Positions 1-13,900 of a stretch of 64,000 bases of DNA are shown one piece after another. Origin of the DNA: Gonocerus acuteangulatus (lineage: Eukaryota; Arthropoda; Insecta; Hemiptera; Coreidae); contig OX328124.1 in assembly GCA_946811695.1 (NCBI GenBank), positions 58,904,459 through 58,968,458 on the forward strand, given 5' to 3'. The notes beneath the pieces were generated by a model. That model was not told the DNA's origin, ran no database searches, and saw only the letters and a program-made list of their open reading frames with translations. The translations under genes and the position numbers were made by a program. Position 1 is the stretch's first letter, and each line of letters opens with the position of its first letter.

Positions 1-15
1 ATTGGTATGTTCCAG

Positions 16-151
16 GGGAGTTTCAAAATGGCGTGGTCTTAGCAACAAGAGGTCGAGATCATCTCCTCCTAGTTCCCGAAGGTCAACTCTTGATTCAGTC
101 TCAAGCCAAGAGCTAGTAACAGCTTCACACCTTGTACCTGATACTCCTAGG
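16..151 (+). CDS. osp: osp exon (Ser/Arg-rich linker)
   Basis: The acceptor TTCCAG ends at 15 and the donor GTAATT begins at 152. The first base completes a codon, then 45 codons read [20 protein letters not shown] and onward to ...VPDTPR, ending in phase 0. It is Ser/Arg-rich, low in hydrophobics and probably a disordered linker before the coiled coil. The upstream exon is outside the window. Confidence 0.65.
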
Positions 152-807
152 GTAATTTACAAATCATTATAACCTATGTATTTTAATGTAAAACTCAAGA
201 TAAATTATATGTGTCAGGTTATCAACTTATTATTTCTTAGAGTGGTCAGCAAGGATATGTTTTCCTTTTATCATGCTACAAAGGATTTATTCCATTAAAA
301 AGCTTGCTTAAACTAAAGGTTCGTTGGCTTTTACACTTGATCCTGGTTGCAAAACGGGTGGCAACCCGTCTACGAAATCTGTAATTTATTAATGGGTAAA
401 AATTAGTATACTCATAGAGCAATAACAATCATTTTAATGTTTTTTCAGACTAAGGAAACCACTGAAGAAAAACCTGATTTTGTTACGTACCGAGAAAAGG
501 CAAGCAATACAGATGAGATAAAAGAAAAGAAACGGACAGCAGATTTGGTAGCTCTGGAAAGAAAGGTCTGTTCTAAATTGAAGTATTTATTTTTCAGTTT
601 ATTTTTTAAAATTGATTACTGTGTGAAATGGAGAACATATTAATTACTCTGGGCAACAAAATAACATTTCATTTTTTAGCACTTTCCTCCGAAGGAAAGT
701 AGCTATTGAGGTTGGACTCATGACGGAATTTTTGAAAAATTTCTTCAAATCTTTATCGATCCTACCTAGTAGACACCGAAAATGACCCCCGTTAAAATTT
801 ATATATA

Positions 808-883
<76 letters not shown>

Positions 884-3800
884 TATATATATATGTGTCT
901 GTTAACACGATAGCGGCCAGAGTTTTTGTTTTTTCGTCACGAAACTTGGTATATAGCATTCAATTAGCAAACGATTGATCGAGTTCGTTAACCACCAAAG
1001 TCGGTCCACCGGAAGGGGGGGTTTACCCCGAACCCAAAACACTTATTTGACTATGTCAGCCGTAATATTTGTTATATTTCAACGAAACTTGGTATTCGTA
1101 GTGTTAATATAGAGAGAAAAGTGAGATATAAAAATGAACTAAATCGGTTCAATAGAAGGGGGGGTTTACTCCGGACCCACAATACCAATTCGCCACTACC
1201 AGCCGTGATTTTTGGTATATTTCGACGAAACTCGGTATTCGTAGTGCTAATCCACAGGTAAATATGTGTTGTAAAAATAAACGAAATCGGTTCATTAGGA
1301 GGGGGGGCTTACTCCGGACCCACAATACCAATTCGCCACTACCAGCCGTGATTTTTGGTATATTTCGACGAAACTCGGTATTCGTAGTGGTAATCTACAG
1401 GTAAATATGTGTTGTAAAAAGAAACTAAATCGGTTCATTAGAAGGGGGGGTTTACTCCGGACCCAAATTCCTAATATACTCATACCGGTCGTAATTTCTG
1501 CTGTATTCTAACGAAACGCTGTATACGTCGTGGGTAACTCATGAGAAAGAAGTGTTGTAAAAATGAGCTGAATCGGTCAATCGGAAAGCGGGGGTTTAAT
1601 TTGTAATATATTTGAATAGAAAAGCCGGCAGACGTAGGTTCACAAAGCCGCCGCAAGGAGCGCTTTCTACGACTAGAGTGACTGTATCCTGTTCCTGCGT
1701 TAGATCAAAATACGACAATATGAGGATTTTTGTATTTATTACGTAGTGTAGTAGGTACCATGTGTAAACATAACTCTGGATGCAAATTAATAATTGATCA
1801 GTTACTCATTACAAGATGAGAACTATTCACGTTTTTATTTTATTTATGTAGGATATTTTAAGCAAATTGTTCTGGAAAGCAGTCTACACTACCCAAATTC
1901 TGAGGAAAGTGCTTAGTTATGCAGCTCCTGCGTAACGGACTTTTTTATTGTCACAAAAATATCTGATCCTATTTGTATTCTCTCGTCTGATTTCAAATAA
2001 TTAGTTATTTTTCTCCATTAGTGCCAATTTTCCTGTGAAATAAAATATGTCATTGTATAATTTTTTACAAAATTCTTAATTTTAAATATACTTTGTACCT
2101 AAAACTTTACTCTCCTTGATTTTATTTTGTACGTGGCACTGTGAATGTCCACTTACAGTGTCTGCCTGTTATCAGAAAGCAGCCGGCTGTTCCACTTTCT
2201 TTGGTGGAGGTAGCTTAGTAAAAATACTCCACAGGAATAAAAAAAAGGCGTCTTGAGCTATAAGATAGACTTCAAATTTTGGTTTGTTTGTAACAGTTCA
2301 CCTACAATTTGATGGTAATTTAGAGATTTATAGTTTTCAACAGGAGTTTTAAATTACTTCTATGCAGTTTATAAGTTTGGCTCAGTTGCTCTTCTAAAAT
2401 TTTATTATGAATCAAAAACTAATTTTGTGATATACATATTCCTTTCTTGACTTTAGCATCACATTCACAATAGAATTTATATTTTAAATAATGAAACTTA
2501 GAACCAGTTTTATCCATAGGCTTCTCAAAATTTTGGAACGCCCGAATAGTATGTATAGTTAAGGCACAGAAATGATGTCAGGATTGATGAGTTTAGCACT
2601 AATAGAATTTTTTCCCAGGTGTGAGTGACTGATGCGTTGGACATTTCTTTTTGATATATTGATTGTTTTTGCCTATGCTGTCCCACTCACTTGCAAACCT
2701 ATAGACAATGCAGCTAATTTTTTAAAGAAGTAAAAGAAGGTGGGGTTCGGCTAAGAAAACAACCAGATTTTTCGTGTTGCTGATGCAATTTGGGTTTTGG
2801 CATGCTGTGTGTAATTAAGGTGCAATTAAATATTTTTCCAAAAATATGGTTGTTTTATTAGCCGAAATTGAACTAACTATTCCTTTGGCTTTCCATCACA
2901 CCGAAGGCTAACTATTTGCTTCTCACCACTACTAATTTTAAATCATAACATATACTCCAAAAGTTTTTTTTTTTTTTTTTTTTGCTATTTCAATATTTTC
3001 CCCTAGAATTTTTACATTTGCATTTATTTCATTCAAAAATAAATGGAAAAGATTGAAAGTTGTTAAGAACATTCAAAACCCCTGCCTTGTTGATTTTGAC
3101 GTTCCTTTGGCTTGTTTAATGCTTTCTTAATTTATTCACATCTCAGTATGCTGGATGGATGTGGCTCAAACGTATTTGAAATGTTGTTACACAGCCATAA
3201 GTGAATGTATTCAACAATAACTCTAATTTAGGAAAGTAGTAATTATTTATTACATTGTAGGAACGGTAAGTTAATTTTTCTAAAGCCTAATATAGTAATT
3301 AAAGAAAATATTTTTTCAGGTTGAAGATTTAATTAAAAGGGAAGAAGAAACTGGAAGGATGAGAGCAAGGGATTCAGCAAAGCTCGAATCTTTAAGAGCA
3401 AGGTATGATTTGTTCCATATTGTTAATTTGTTTTCAAAAATCTCTGCTGCAGGAGGGACTCGAACCCCCATCTCTCGCATGGGAATTGAAGGCATTAGCC
3501 ACTAGACCATGGAGAGACCTCCAGATATGCTATTGTCTATGTTATAATTATTTTTGAGGTTCTTATACTCTTTCTATTTTCTTTAGATATTCAGAGGATA
3601 AAGATGAATGGGAGCGAGCTTTAGTTCAAACAGAAACAGAATTAGATGAAACTAATTCTCGACTTTCAACTGCTCTCACTCAATTGAACGAAGCTAAAGA
3701 AACTTCAGAAAGGCTAGCTGGTGAAGTAGAAAGGTTGGAAGCAAAGCTCAATTCGGCTATAGAGGAGAATGAAGCTCTATATGCACGATTAAAACCAGGC

Positions 3801-6800
3801 TCAGGGCGAGCTAGAAGTATGGATTCTCTTTCTGATCTTACTAACATTGACCTTACTTTAGATCTGAATCGGCTTGACAAGGACAGGTAGGTTTTTGTTT
3901 TAAGTTTATGTAATATTTTTATTGTCAGGTCATATTACTATAGCATTTATAAGATTTTTGGTTCCTGATCAGAGTTTCATTGATGAAAAAATTCACAAGT
4001 GAACTTAGTTGTACTTCTTACAATTATTTTGAATCTAGTGCCAGGATTTTTTATCAGACAGTGACAAGAGGAACAAATGAATCAAATAAATATACTTGTG
4101 GGGCTTACACAGTTTGTTTGCCATTCTTGGCATCATTTCTTTTATTGGTAGTGATTTCACTGCAATAGCTTTACACAATGCTCTTTAAAAACTGAAATAG
4201 GCTTTGTATGGCCTAGCTTTTAACGCCTAGGGTACGGTTGACTGCTGTACAAGTCGAGAGGTCGTACCCTGGGAGCAGATGACTTCTCTTCAAGTTGGAG
4301 AGAGCCGTGCACCTGGTGCTGTTGACTTGTCCAGCAGTTCTCGCTGTATAAGAGTTACAGCCTTGAATGCGGATGACTTGAATTCAAGTTCTGTTCTTGG
4401 TTCTGTCTGTTTGGATTTTAGAGAAACTAATAGTTCTCTGTTTAATCACTAGATTTCGTTTAGGTGTCCTTTTTACGACATCTCGCTGGAAGACGAGCAA
4501 TGGCCTTCATCTAATTGTGCTGTACATCGCTCTTCCCCATAGTTCTGTCAAACTTTCCTTACCTTTGTTTCCAATTAAAGTTACAAACTTAAAAATAATG
4601 TATAAAAAAGTGCAAAGATATAAATATGTGAATATTGCAAATTGTAAGTAGTGTAAATATTTCCAATTCCACTGCTGCTGGTCTACAGCCCGAATCAAAA
4701 AAGGGTATTGGAAATAAATGTGCTGCACCCAGGGCCTGTACTGCATTGGGAGCTATTTAGGGATTGGTAGGCCAGGTCAACTCGCAACACTCTAAGGGTT
4801 AACTCTATCACTGGAGGTACTGACCTGCGGAAGAGTGGCTACTTTGGAATGGTGCTTGGTTTAACAGGGCAATATCAAGAATTGCCTATGTGTGTTTATT
4901 ATTTCTGCACACAATAAAATATCAATGTTTAGATGAAAAAAAAATAATTTTTGCCACTTGATTCACTTAGCCTCAAAAAATAGTGATTAGAGTAATTCTA
5001 TAAAAATGTTATGTTATGTAAATATTTTATTGGTCTAGGTGAATATATGATTATAATTCAAAATTATTTATACTATTAAATTATATCAATGATATTGATA
5101 ATATGTATATTACACGAGTTATGCTATATACAATTATGTTTCAGAATGATTGAAGAGTATACAGATCTGAGGTTAAGGTTTGAAAAAGCAGTTAGTGAGA
5201 TTAGAGCCCTTAAAAGAGAATTACGTGAGTCTCAAGAACAATGTGATTGGTTAGAACTGAGTTTGGTGAGCGCCAGGCAGGAAGGGATCAGCATGAAAAA
5301 TGAAGCTGAAGCTAGTAGTAATTTAATGGCAGCAAGAATTCAAGATCTTGCCTCAAAGTTATCAGCTTCTGAAAAACAAGTAAATAATTTTTTCTTTTAT
5401 GGCATTTGTTTTTTATGATTACTGTTTCTGGTATAAGCATTGCATTTTAAAATCTTTGTTGAGCATTGGAGTTATAACTTCCTTTGGTTCGACGAATATA
5501 TTGTAAGAGATTTTAATTTTAAATAATTCGCTCATACCAATCGCTGTGGCAGTATGACGCCGCATGTGCGTCACGGGGGCTACCTCGCAAGCTGGGAGAA
5601 AAGGTTAAAAAGGTTTTGGGAATTGGCTACAAACCTCCAGGCTGGTTTATTCGTTCATCCGTCGTCTCAGGGCGTGTTTGGAGCACCTTATTCTGGAATC
5701 GTTCTGGGCTCATGCCTTTCTTTGAATTTTTGTAGGAGTTTCTTCACCACATGTGCGTCATAGTAAAAAACATGTTTCTGAAGAAAATTATCCAGAATTT
5801 CCAATGGTTAAGTTATCTTTTCACACCAACAAAACAAATGAAATCATAAAATGGGAAACAAAATTACAATTTTTTGAGTGATTTGGAGTTTATCCCTCCC
5901 GCAGTCAAAGTGTTAACAGAGATATCTTATCAGGCTGGGATTCCTCTAAATTCTTTAAAAAGAAAGTAAGATATTTAAAAAATAAAAGGCATATCATTTG
6001 TTTGTTTAATTTGTACTGATTTACGCATACACATATAAAAAATACTATTAAAGTACACTACTAACTCCATAATACAGAATTTGTGTGCTAATGATATTTT
6101 AAACTATTTTTTTTTCAGATAAGGACATTGAAACAAAAGTTAGCCAAAACAGAAACAAGGGAAAAGAGAAGATCTCTTTCGTTGAAAGGACGAGAGTCCT
6201 TTACAATCTGTAAAGAAATTGAGGAAAAGCTGACGGAACTGGAAAGCAAGATGAGCAATATTGAAATACCCCCTAGTATAGCAAAAACAGTGGTTGCTGC
6301 TGCTCCAAAAGAGATCGATAGGAAAGAGGATAGACTTAGACGAAAATCTTTAGATAGTGCAACCAGCTCAGAGCCTTTAAAGGTAATTTTTTATTTCATA
6401 CTTTATTGCCTCTTTTTGCTTCAATCTTTTATTGAATATTTTTAATAACTCCATCTGCTATATATTTGTGAAATACCACTCACTCACTCACTGACCTATC
6501 ATCGCCCAGCCCAAACCAAACGAAATTTTGCATGGACACTCCCTATAGAACGTAGACATTCACTAAGAAAGGATTTTTTGATATTTGAATTTTTAAGTAT
6601 TTTTAGAGAGATTTAAAGTTTTAGTTGGTTAGAGCATGCATGCGTTTCTAGGACAATAACAGAACAGCTGTTACCGTATTTCATAGTATTATTAGCGTGG
6701 TTACTCCCTACCTCCATAGGGAGAACCCGCTTATGAGGTTGACCTCACGACACAATCCGGAAGTGCCGACTAGAAACTTTCTCTTTTCAGACCCCATAGA

Positions 6801-6826
6801 TCACGAAAATATAGGTGGTTTAAATT

Positions 6827-6883
<57 letters not shown>

Positions 6884-9089
6884 ATAATATAAATAACATA
6901 TATAGATATTTGATAATATCTTTATCTCAGGGGTCGGGTTCGAGTCCAGTAAAGTAGAACAGAGATCATTTTAGATAATAAAAAAAAAAACTCATGGATA
7001 AGCTACATCCAGGCATATGGATAAACAAGCATTACCTGATATAAAGCCAGCTTAGTATTAACTGCATAGGACAGGATCTTCTTTACAACTGTATCTCCAT
7101 TAACGGACTGAGTCTAGGCTTCATGAAAACTGACGACCATATGAGACTAGCTATGCACTGAACTAGAGCTGCATTAGGACTTACTGTAGCTTCTTTTTAA
7201 CTGCACTATTGTATGAGACTAGATCTTCCATTCAACTGTATGTGACTGTATCTTCTTTTCAACTGAACTGCACTTATGAGTCTGGAGCTTCGTTTCAACA
7301 GACTGCACTAACTTTTATGGCGGGAGCATCCTACCGGTATCCAATGCTACCTGTATAGACTGCTAGACAAATATAACAAATAATATTTGTTTATCCCAAT
7401 GAATTTAATATATCAATGAGTTTTTTGAATTTTCAGAATTTTCTGTGTTAATTTTAAAACTTTTAAATATATACTGTAAAATATCATTACAATATATATA
7501 ATTTTTTTATATACAATGACTCAAAAAACTGTTGCAATGATAGCTCTTGCTTACAAAATTTTAATACCTTGCTGTGAGAAATGTGTGTTGGGTAATGAAA
7601 CAAATATATATGGTTTTAACTCATACTTAATAATTAGAAACTAACATAATAATAATTTTATTGAAGTGTAAAAATAAATTCTGAAAAACATTGAAAATTT
7701 AACTGATTGCAACAGTTTTTTGGCTGAATTAAAACTATTAAAGAACCTTATAATTTAGTACTTTCTATTGCTTCCTTTGGCTTTAATTATGATCGGAATT
7801 CTATTTGGACTACTTTTCACTAGATTGCTTGAAAATAATGACGGGATGTTGTTCTATATCAATTCATTTCGCTCACATAATTCTTCAATCGATTATCATG
7901 AATTTTCGCACTTGGCCAAATTTTGTTTTTTATGGAACGAAAAGTGCTCAATAATATCTGTATTAGGAGACCGAGGGGGCCAATCTAACAAGTTAATTGA
8001 ATGATTTTCAAACCATTCTACTTATTTTTACAATGCACTTTCGATCATTATCCTGTTGAAATATAATATCTTCATTTTGGAAATTAAAACTTGGCAGTTG
8101 AAATGACTGGAAAATACTTAGATATTCCTCAGGATTCCTTTTCCCTCCTATTCTGGCAATCCATCGAGCATTTCGGTCCTTTATTCACCCCAGACCATTT
8201 GACTGGCTCCAGCAAATTTTTGAGTAGACTAGAATTCCCGTTAGTAATGAGAGACCCAGGTTTTTCTTTTCAAAGCCAGCATTGTCCATCAGTCCCAAAA
8301 CGGTTCATCTTTGTTTTGTCTGACCTCACAAATCTTCTCCAGTCAGCAGTTGTCTAATTTTCATGATTACCACAAAATTGCAAATGTAGTTGCCTGTGTT
8401 TTCTTAAGGCAATGGCTTCTTCAACTTTACCCATGCCACATAACCATGACTTATTAGTATTCTTGGAATAGTTTCAGCACTGGCGTGAAGCCCCATGTCT
8501 GATCTAAGTCTATTTTGGTCTTGTACAGGAGTATCGATCTCGCCTATCCTAATCAGTTGAACCAGTAACTTGCTGTTTCTTTATGAATTTTTTCTTGGTT
8601 GACCTCCAACATGTTTCGAACAATAAAGAGTCTTCTTTATAACATATCTACCTACCGTAAAAAAAATTCAAACCAACTTGAGCAGCAATTAGTCTCATCG
8701 GAAGGCCTTCATTAATCAAAAGCCTATTACTGTTGTTTATGTCTGAGAAAATTGAGTTCATCCTCATATTTTTTAATTTATCTGACTTAAATATTATTTT
8801 TTATGTCTGTTCTGCTTGGTAGTAACTATTTTAAATAGTTAACTTGACACATTACACCTTGAACTTCACTCCAAAACATCCGCCACAAAACTGTTGCAAT
8901 GAACCAACAACAGAAATCGCATCCCTGTGAGTGCTAACAATGACTAATCCCCTCAATATCCTTTTAGAATTATACCTCCAAGTCCCAACTAAATTATTTT
9001 CACCTGGAGTAGTAAATATTATAGTGGTTCAATTTTTTTTTCTATATTATAACTTAACTTACATATCATTGCAACAGTTTTGTGAGCCA

Positions 9090-9143
<54 letters not shown>

Positions 9144-10858
9144 TTGTCTGTTTGCTCTCTAGCAAGCTCAAAAATGGTCTGATTTTGATGAAATTTGGTA
9201 CAAAAATCTGCCGTCTAATTTGAAAGGTCAAGTTCGTTAACTAGCAGAATCCGCCCACTGGAAGATAGTGTTTGGGGCAAAATTCGCACAAAAAAAAAAT
9301 TCGTAACGCTTACGTTTTTGAGTTTATATGCTTGCAGGTACTTGTTTTATAGGTTTCTTAACATAGGAAAACGAATGAAACCATTTTTAAGGCGTTATCT
9401 GTAACCATTTCTGAGAAAAGTGGAATCAATGTTTTTGTAAGTCATTATTTTTTTGTGGGTACTTAGAATCGCGGGATTCAATTGAAATATTTTTTACATC
9501 TTGGAAATTAATCCCAACTAAGATATTTAAATTTTGGTTATATTTGGAGTTAAGGAAGTATGCGAAAAAAATTAGTTTATTAATAGACATGAACAGTTTT
9601 CGGATCTTCATACATTTTTCGTAAATATCTCGATAACGGTTGGAAAATCGTGGTAAGTGGAAAGTGACCATTCAAATGCTTACTAAATTCTCTACAAAAA
9701 AGGTCCTGAAGCAATATTCGATGGGGTAACGTCAATCAGAGATATAAGCGCTTAAAACTTAAAAAGTGTTTGTTTTGTTGTTTTGAAAGGGTTTTTCTCT
9801 TTGTTTATCTCACTTTTTTAATTGGTTGTTTTTTTTTTTTTGTTTTAAATTGCATTTATCAGTAAAATTAGTATTGTAGTTAAATAAGCTAAGAAACGGT
9901 GAAAGGTATTGGTAATAAGTTTGGAGTGCCTGTGGTAATCAAGATGGCTGTGGCTAATCATGGTGACGTATACATAGTTTGTTTTGAATTCTCCTATCTT
10001 TATAACCTATAATCCTTTTGAAAGTGATTTCTGTAACCGTTAGCGAGAAAAATTGATAGAAATACTTTTCCAAACTAATTTTCTGTTTGGGTATTCAGAA
10101 ATGATGATTGGTTCACTTTAAACTTGTACCAGGAATTTGACATTCATCTAATCTAAGATATTTAAACTTTGATATCGTTTGGAAGTAAGAAGTACATGGA
10201 ATAAAATTGTAATAATGGTGATACAAAGTTTCCAGATCTCAGTATATTTTCTAAAATATCTCGAAAACGGTTGGGAAATCGTAGTAAGTGGAAGGCGGCT
10301 ATTCGAAAGATAACTAAATTCTCTACAAAAAAGATTCTCTTGTAATGTTCGGTGGGGCGATGTCAATCGAAGAGATAAATGCTTAAAACTTCAAAGTTGT
10401 TAGTTTTATTCTTTTCAATGTGTATTTGTCTCTGTTTACCTAACTTTTTAAGTTGTTGTTATATATATATTTTTTTTTTTTTTTTTACTCCCCAACGGAA
10501 ACAAGTACGGTTACCTCCACATGGTGTTTCCTGGGTAACTCTAAAGTCCGTGCAATAATAAGCTGTACAAAATTATGTAGTAGCGTTAATTTTGACGATA
10601 CCTTTTTTAATGCAATATAAAAACTACTTAGCTGCCGTGACAAAGCACAATATTCAGCTAGTCTATAATAAAGCTCAAGTAGATATTAATATGAATCATT
10701 ATAAATAAAAGGATTTAAACTAATACAAAGGAAATTAAATGCCTCATGACCATAGAAGTGAATTTTTTTTTCAATATTGGTGAGAAATTAATCACTCAGT
10801 AGATTTAATTCAGCAGACTTCCATTTGGATATTTTTCTAAAATTAATGTTAAGATTAT

Positions 10859-10931
<73 letters not shown>

Positions 10932-13900
10932 TGTCTTCTTATTTGTGGGTGATTATTTTTATTTTTGTATGTTTCAGGTTTTACTTCGGCTGAGAAATTT
11001 GGAAGCTAAACTAGCAATGGCTCAGGAAAGTTCAAACGATGGAAAACAAGTTGAACTCAAATTGTTTAATGGGGAAAATGATGATGTTGAAAATGTTCAA
11101 AAAGGAGAGATGGTTAATGAAGTTAAAAAAATGGAGAACCTTCTCAGGGCTAAACTTCTAGTTTTAGCAAAAAAGAAAGAATCTCTTGTTAAAGCTGGAC
11201 AATGGACAAATGAGGCAAAACTAAATTTACTTGCTGAAAAACTGGCTTATGAATCTGTTCTCATAGGACGGCTTCATGATGCTGTTATGGAAAGTAAAAG
11301 TTTAGATCTTACCGATGCTGAAAGATTAATTAATAGTTTAGACAATAAAATTAGTGGAGGAAAGCCTAACATTGAAACATCACTTGATTATTTAGTAAAA
11401 TCTCTTGCAAAACATTTAACTCAACAAGGAGTCAAAAGAGTGAGTAGGAAAACTAAAGATAGGAAGAAACCGGACCCAGTAATAGCAGAATTATTAAATA
11501 AAAAATGTTCCCTGGATGCAAAAGTAGAAAACTATATAAATTTAGTTGTTGATAAGCTTGCTGAATCGTTTGCCCTAGAAAGTTTAGCAGATGATGCAGG
11601 TACGATCAAAAGTACTGACTGTCTCGAAGCTGCCTGGTCTATGGCTCAAGAAGCTGTTAATCAAGAACTTATTCAAGTAGAAATTTCTCAAGTTCTAAGT
11701 CAGTGTACACAAACATATCGTAGTTACATAGAAAATGAAAATCAAACCAGATTTTCAGGAATAGTTAAGGAAAGAGCTAATTTAGAAATGTGGGCTTCAA
11801 TAGCAGATGAAAATCTTAAAGGAGACATGGAAGTTGCAATAAACAAGCTGAAATCAGAGTATAAGAGAAGGTTAGATCATTATAAGAATGACAACCACAT
11901 ATCGACTAGACCTACTGTCGAAGAAGAAGAGAAGTCACGCACTCTTTTGACTCATTTTGTTGATGTTGTTGCACACAAGTCACTTTTGGATGCAAGAATA
12001 ACAGTCCTTTGCAATGGCGAGTACTCGGATATAGAGCCTGAGCAAGGTGCATTTGAGGAAAATAGTCTTTTATCGGAGATTCAATTTTTGTATGTTAAAT
12101 TCTGCCGGGAGCTTACTCAAGATTCAAAAGATGAAGAACGCTTGAAAGATGCTGTCGAACGAATGGCTAAAGAAGTTTATACACTTGAAAGGATAATAAA
12201 TCCCAATTCAGGGGCTTCAGAAAAGAATGAACCTGGTGATACGTGGATTGATTCTCTTTGTAGGAAATGTGAACAGCTTAAAGAAAGACTGGTCTCATTA
12301 CAGAAATGTGCTGAAGACAGTAAAGAGTGTTCTAGCTGCTCTATATTACAGGAGGAAATATTAAGGTAAGAAATATTTTTAGTTGTAGCAAAAAATGAAA
12401 TATGTTTCCTTTGCTTTTAAATTATAAGTTATTATCAGGACATTATTTATTGCATGAGTATTTCTTAAGTGACACAACTCAAAAATCAGTGTTTTTCAGT
12501 TATGACTTTGAAAGACATGGTAAATGTATTTAGAGCTTGAACGCCAGAGGGCACTTGTGTCACACTTCCTGTCTTAATGCTAAGCCCCCTACATAGGCAG
12601 GAGTGAACATGTATTCAGTTGAGTTTTATTTTGAGTTGTGTCACTTTAGAAATATTAGTGCGATATGTCAGAAATTTCTTTCTTTAGCGTAAACTATTTG
12701 AACTTTTGTTTTAAGATTTTAGTTAGAGAAGTTGTAAGCAATCAAATTGGTTGTCAACTTCAATATATATATAATATTTAGGCAAAAATACACAAATGTT
12801 CAAGTAAAGAAAGTTGGTACAGACCCCCAGGGCTATAAATAAATAGATAATATTTATTACAAAAATTAAGAACTTCATAAGGGCATCATTACTTACATGA
12901 TTAGTATTAAACAAAAGTGATTCACAACTAGTATTTTAAATTGTTTTAAATCACATTAAAAAAATAACAACAATTATAAATAACTAATATAATTTAAGCT
13001 TATATCCTATAATAGACTGAATATAAACTGTTAAACATCTGAGATGCCTCAGGATTAGTTCATAACGCCCATTCAACCTTCAAACAATTTTCCACTTTTA
13101 GAATGTTATCCCTACATTAAATTTGCTAGAATTTTTATCAAAGCATAGTCTTTGAACCAGATAACTATCACGACTAAGGGAATTCATAAAATACACAACA
13201 TTTAAAGTAAAGCAAATTGACTCAACATTTAATGTACAGGGTTTGTCTGAAACGTAATAGGACTTATTTTTTTCCGCTGCGACTGTACTTCGGAGTGCCC
13301 GCGAGCCGACTGGATTCGGTATTGGGGGTCCCTATTTAACGAACGAGTGGTTGTTCAGTTGTCTCTGAGCATCCAAAGAGTCAAGGCAGGCTTTTTCGCG
13401 TGACAACTTTTTGTGAGTTGTGCAAGCCGAAAATGCAGCATTTGTTAGAGCAGAGGTCAGCGATTAAATTCTGAGTGAAATGCAGTAAATCTGCGACAGA
13501 GATGTTTGATATGATCAAACAGGCTTACCCAGGATAATACTTTAGCAATAAGTGGTGTGTTTTGGTGGCACAAGGCCTTTTCGGAGGGCTGGGAAGAGGT
13601 CGCCATTGAAGACAGTGCTGGAAGACCATTGACTTCGACAAACACCACAATGTGACTCGTGGACAAACCGTCAACTCCAAGTTCTACGTGGAAGTGCCCA
13701 AGAGACTCAAACGAAGGGTCAATTGGGTCCAAAAAGACAACGCCCCGGCTCACACCTCCTTTCTTCTGACCAGCTGCCTGGCCTGGGCATCCCAACGCTT
13801 CCCCAGCCGCCCTGCAGCCCACATGTGCCCCCCCCAGACTTCTTTTTTTTTTTAGTATTTTTCACGGCTCTAAAGGCTATTTCGAAGAATGCCTACCGTG

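Noticed and set aside
3441..3520. Possible functional tRNA gene on the minus strand
   Set aside because: A and B boxes are present but the acceptor stem does not pair, and the same head occurs in two longer SINE copies.
4397..4746. Overlapping ORFs on both strands
   Set aside because: No similarity to known proteins, no splice signals fitting osp, and a composition like the surrounding intron.
5540..5765. 69-residue GC-rich ORF with CATGTGCGTCA at both ends
   Set aside because: The repeated ends hint at an old transposon fragment, but no family or protein domain could be recognised, so no call was made.
6697..6957. ORFs with long IYIYIY stretches (also near 8931-9231, 20636-20959, 25365-25646, 32223-32737, 48119-48421, 54913-55152)
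   Set aside because: They are translations of (TA)n microsatellites and flanking repeats, with no splice context or domain.
10945..10977. ATG at 10945 as a translation start for the 474-residue ORF
   Set aside because: The first 11 codons lie in the intron before a clear TTTCAG acceptor, and the exon joins in phase with 6119-6382.
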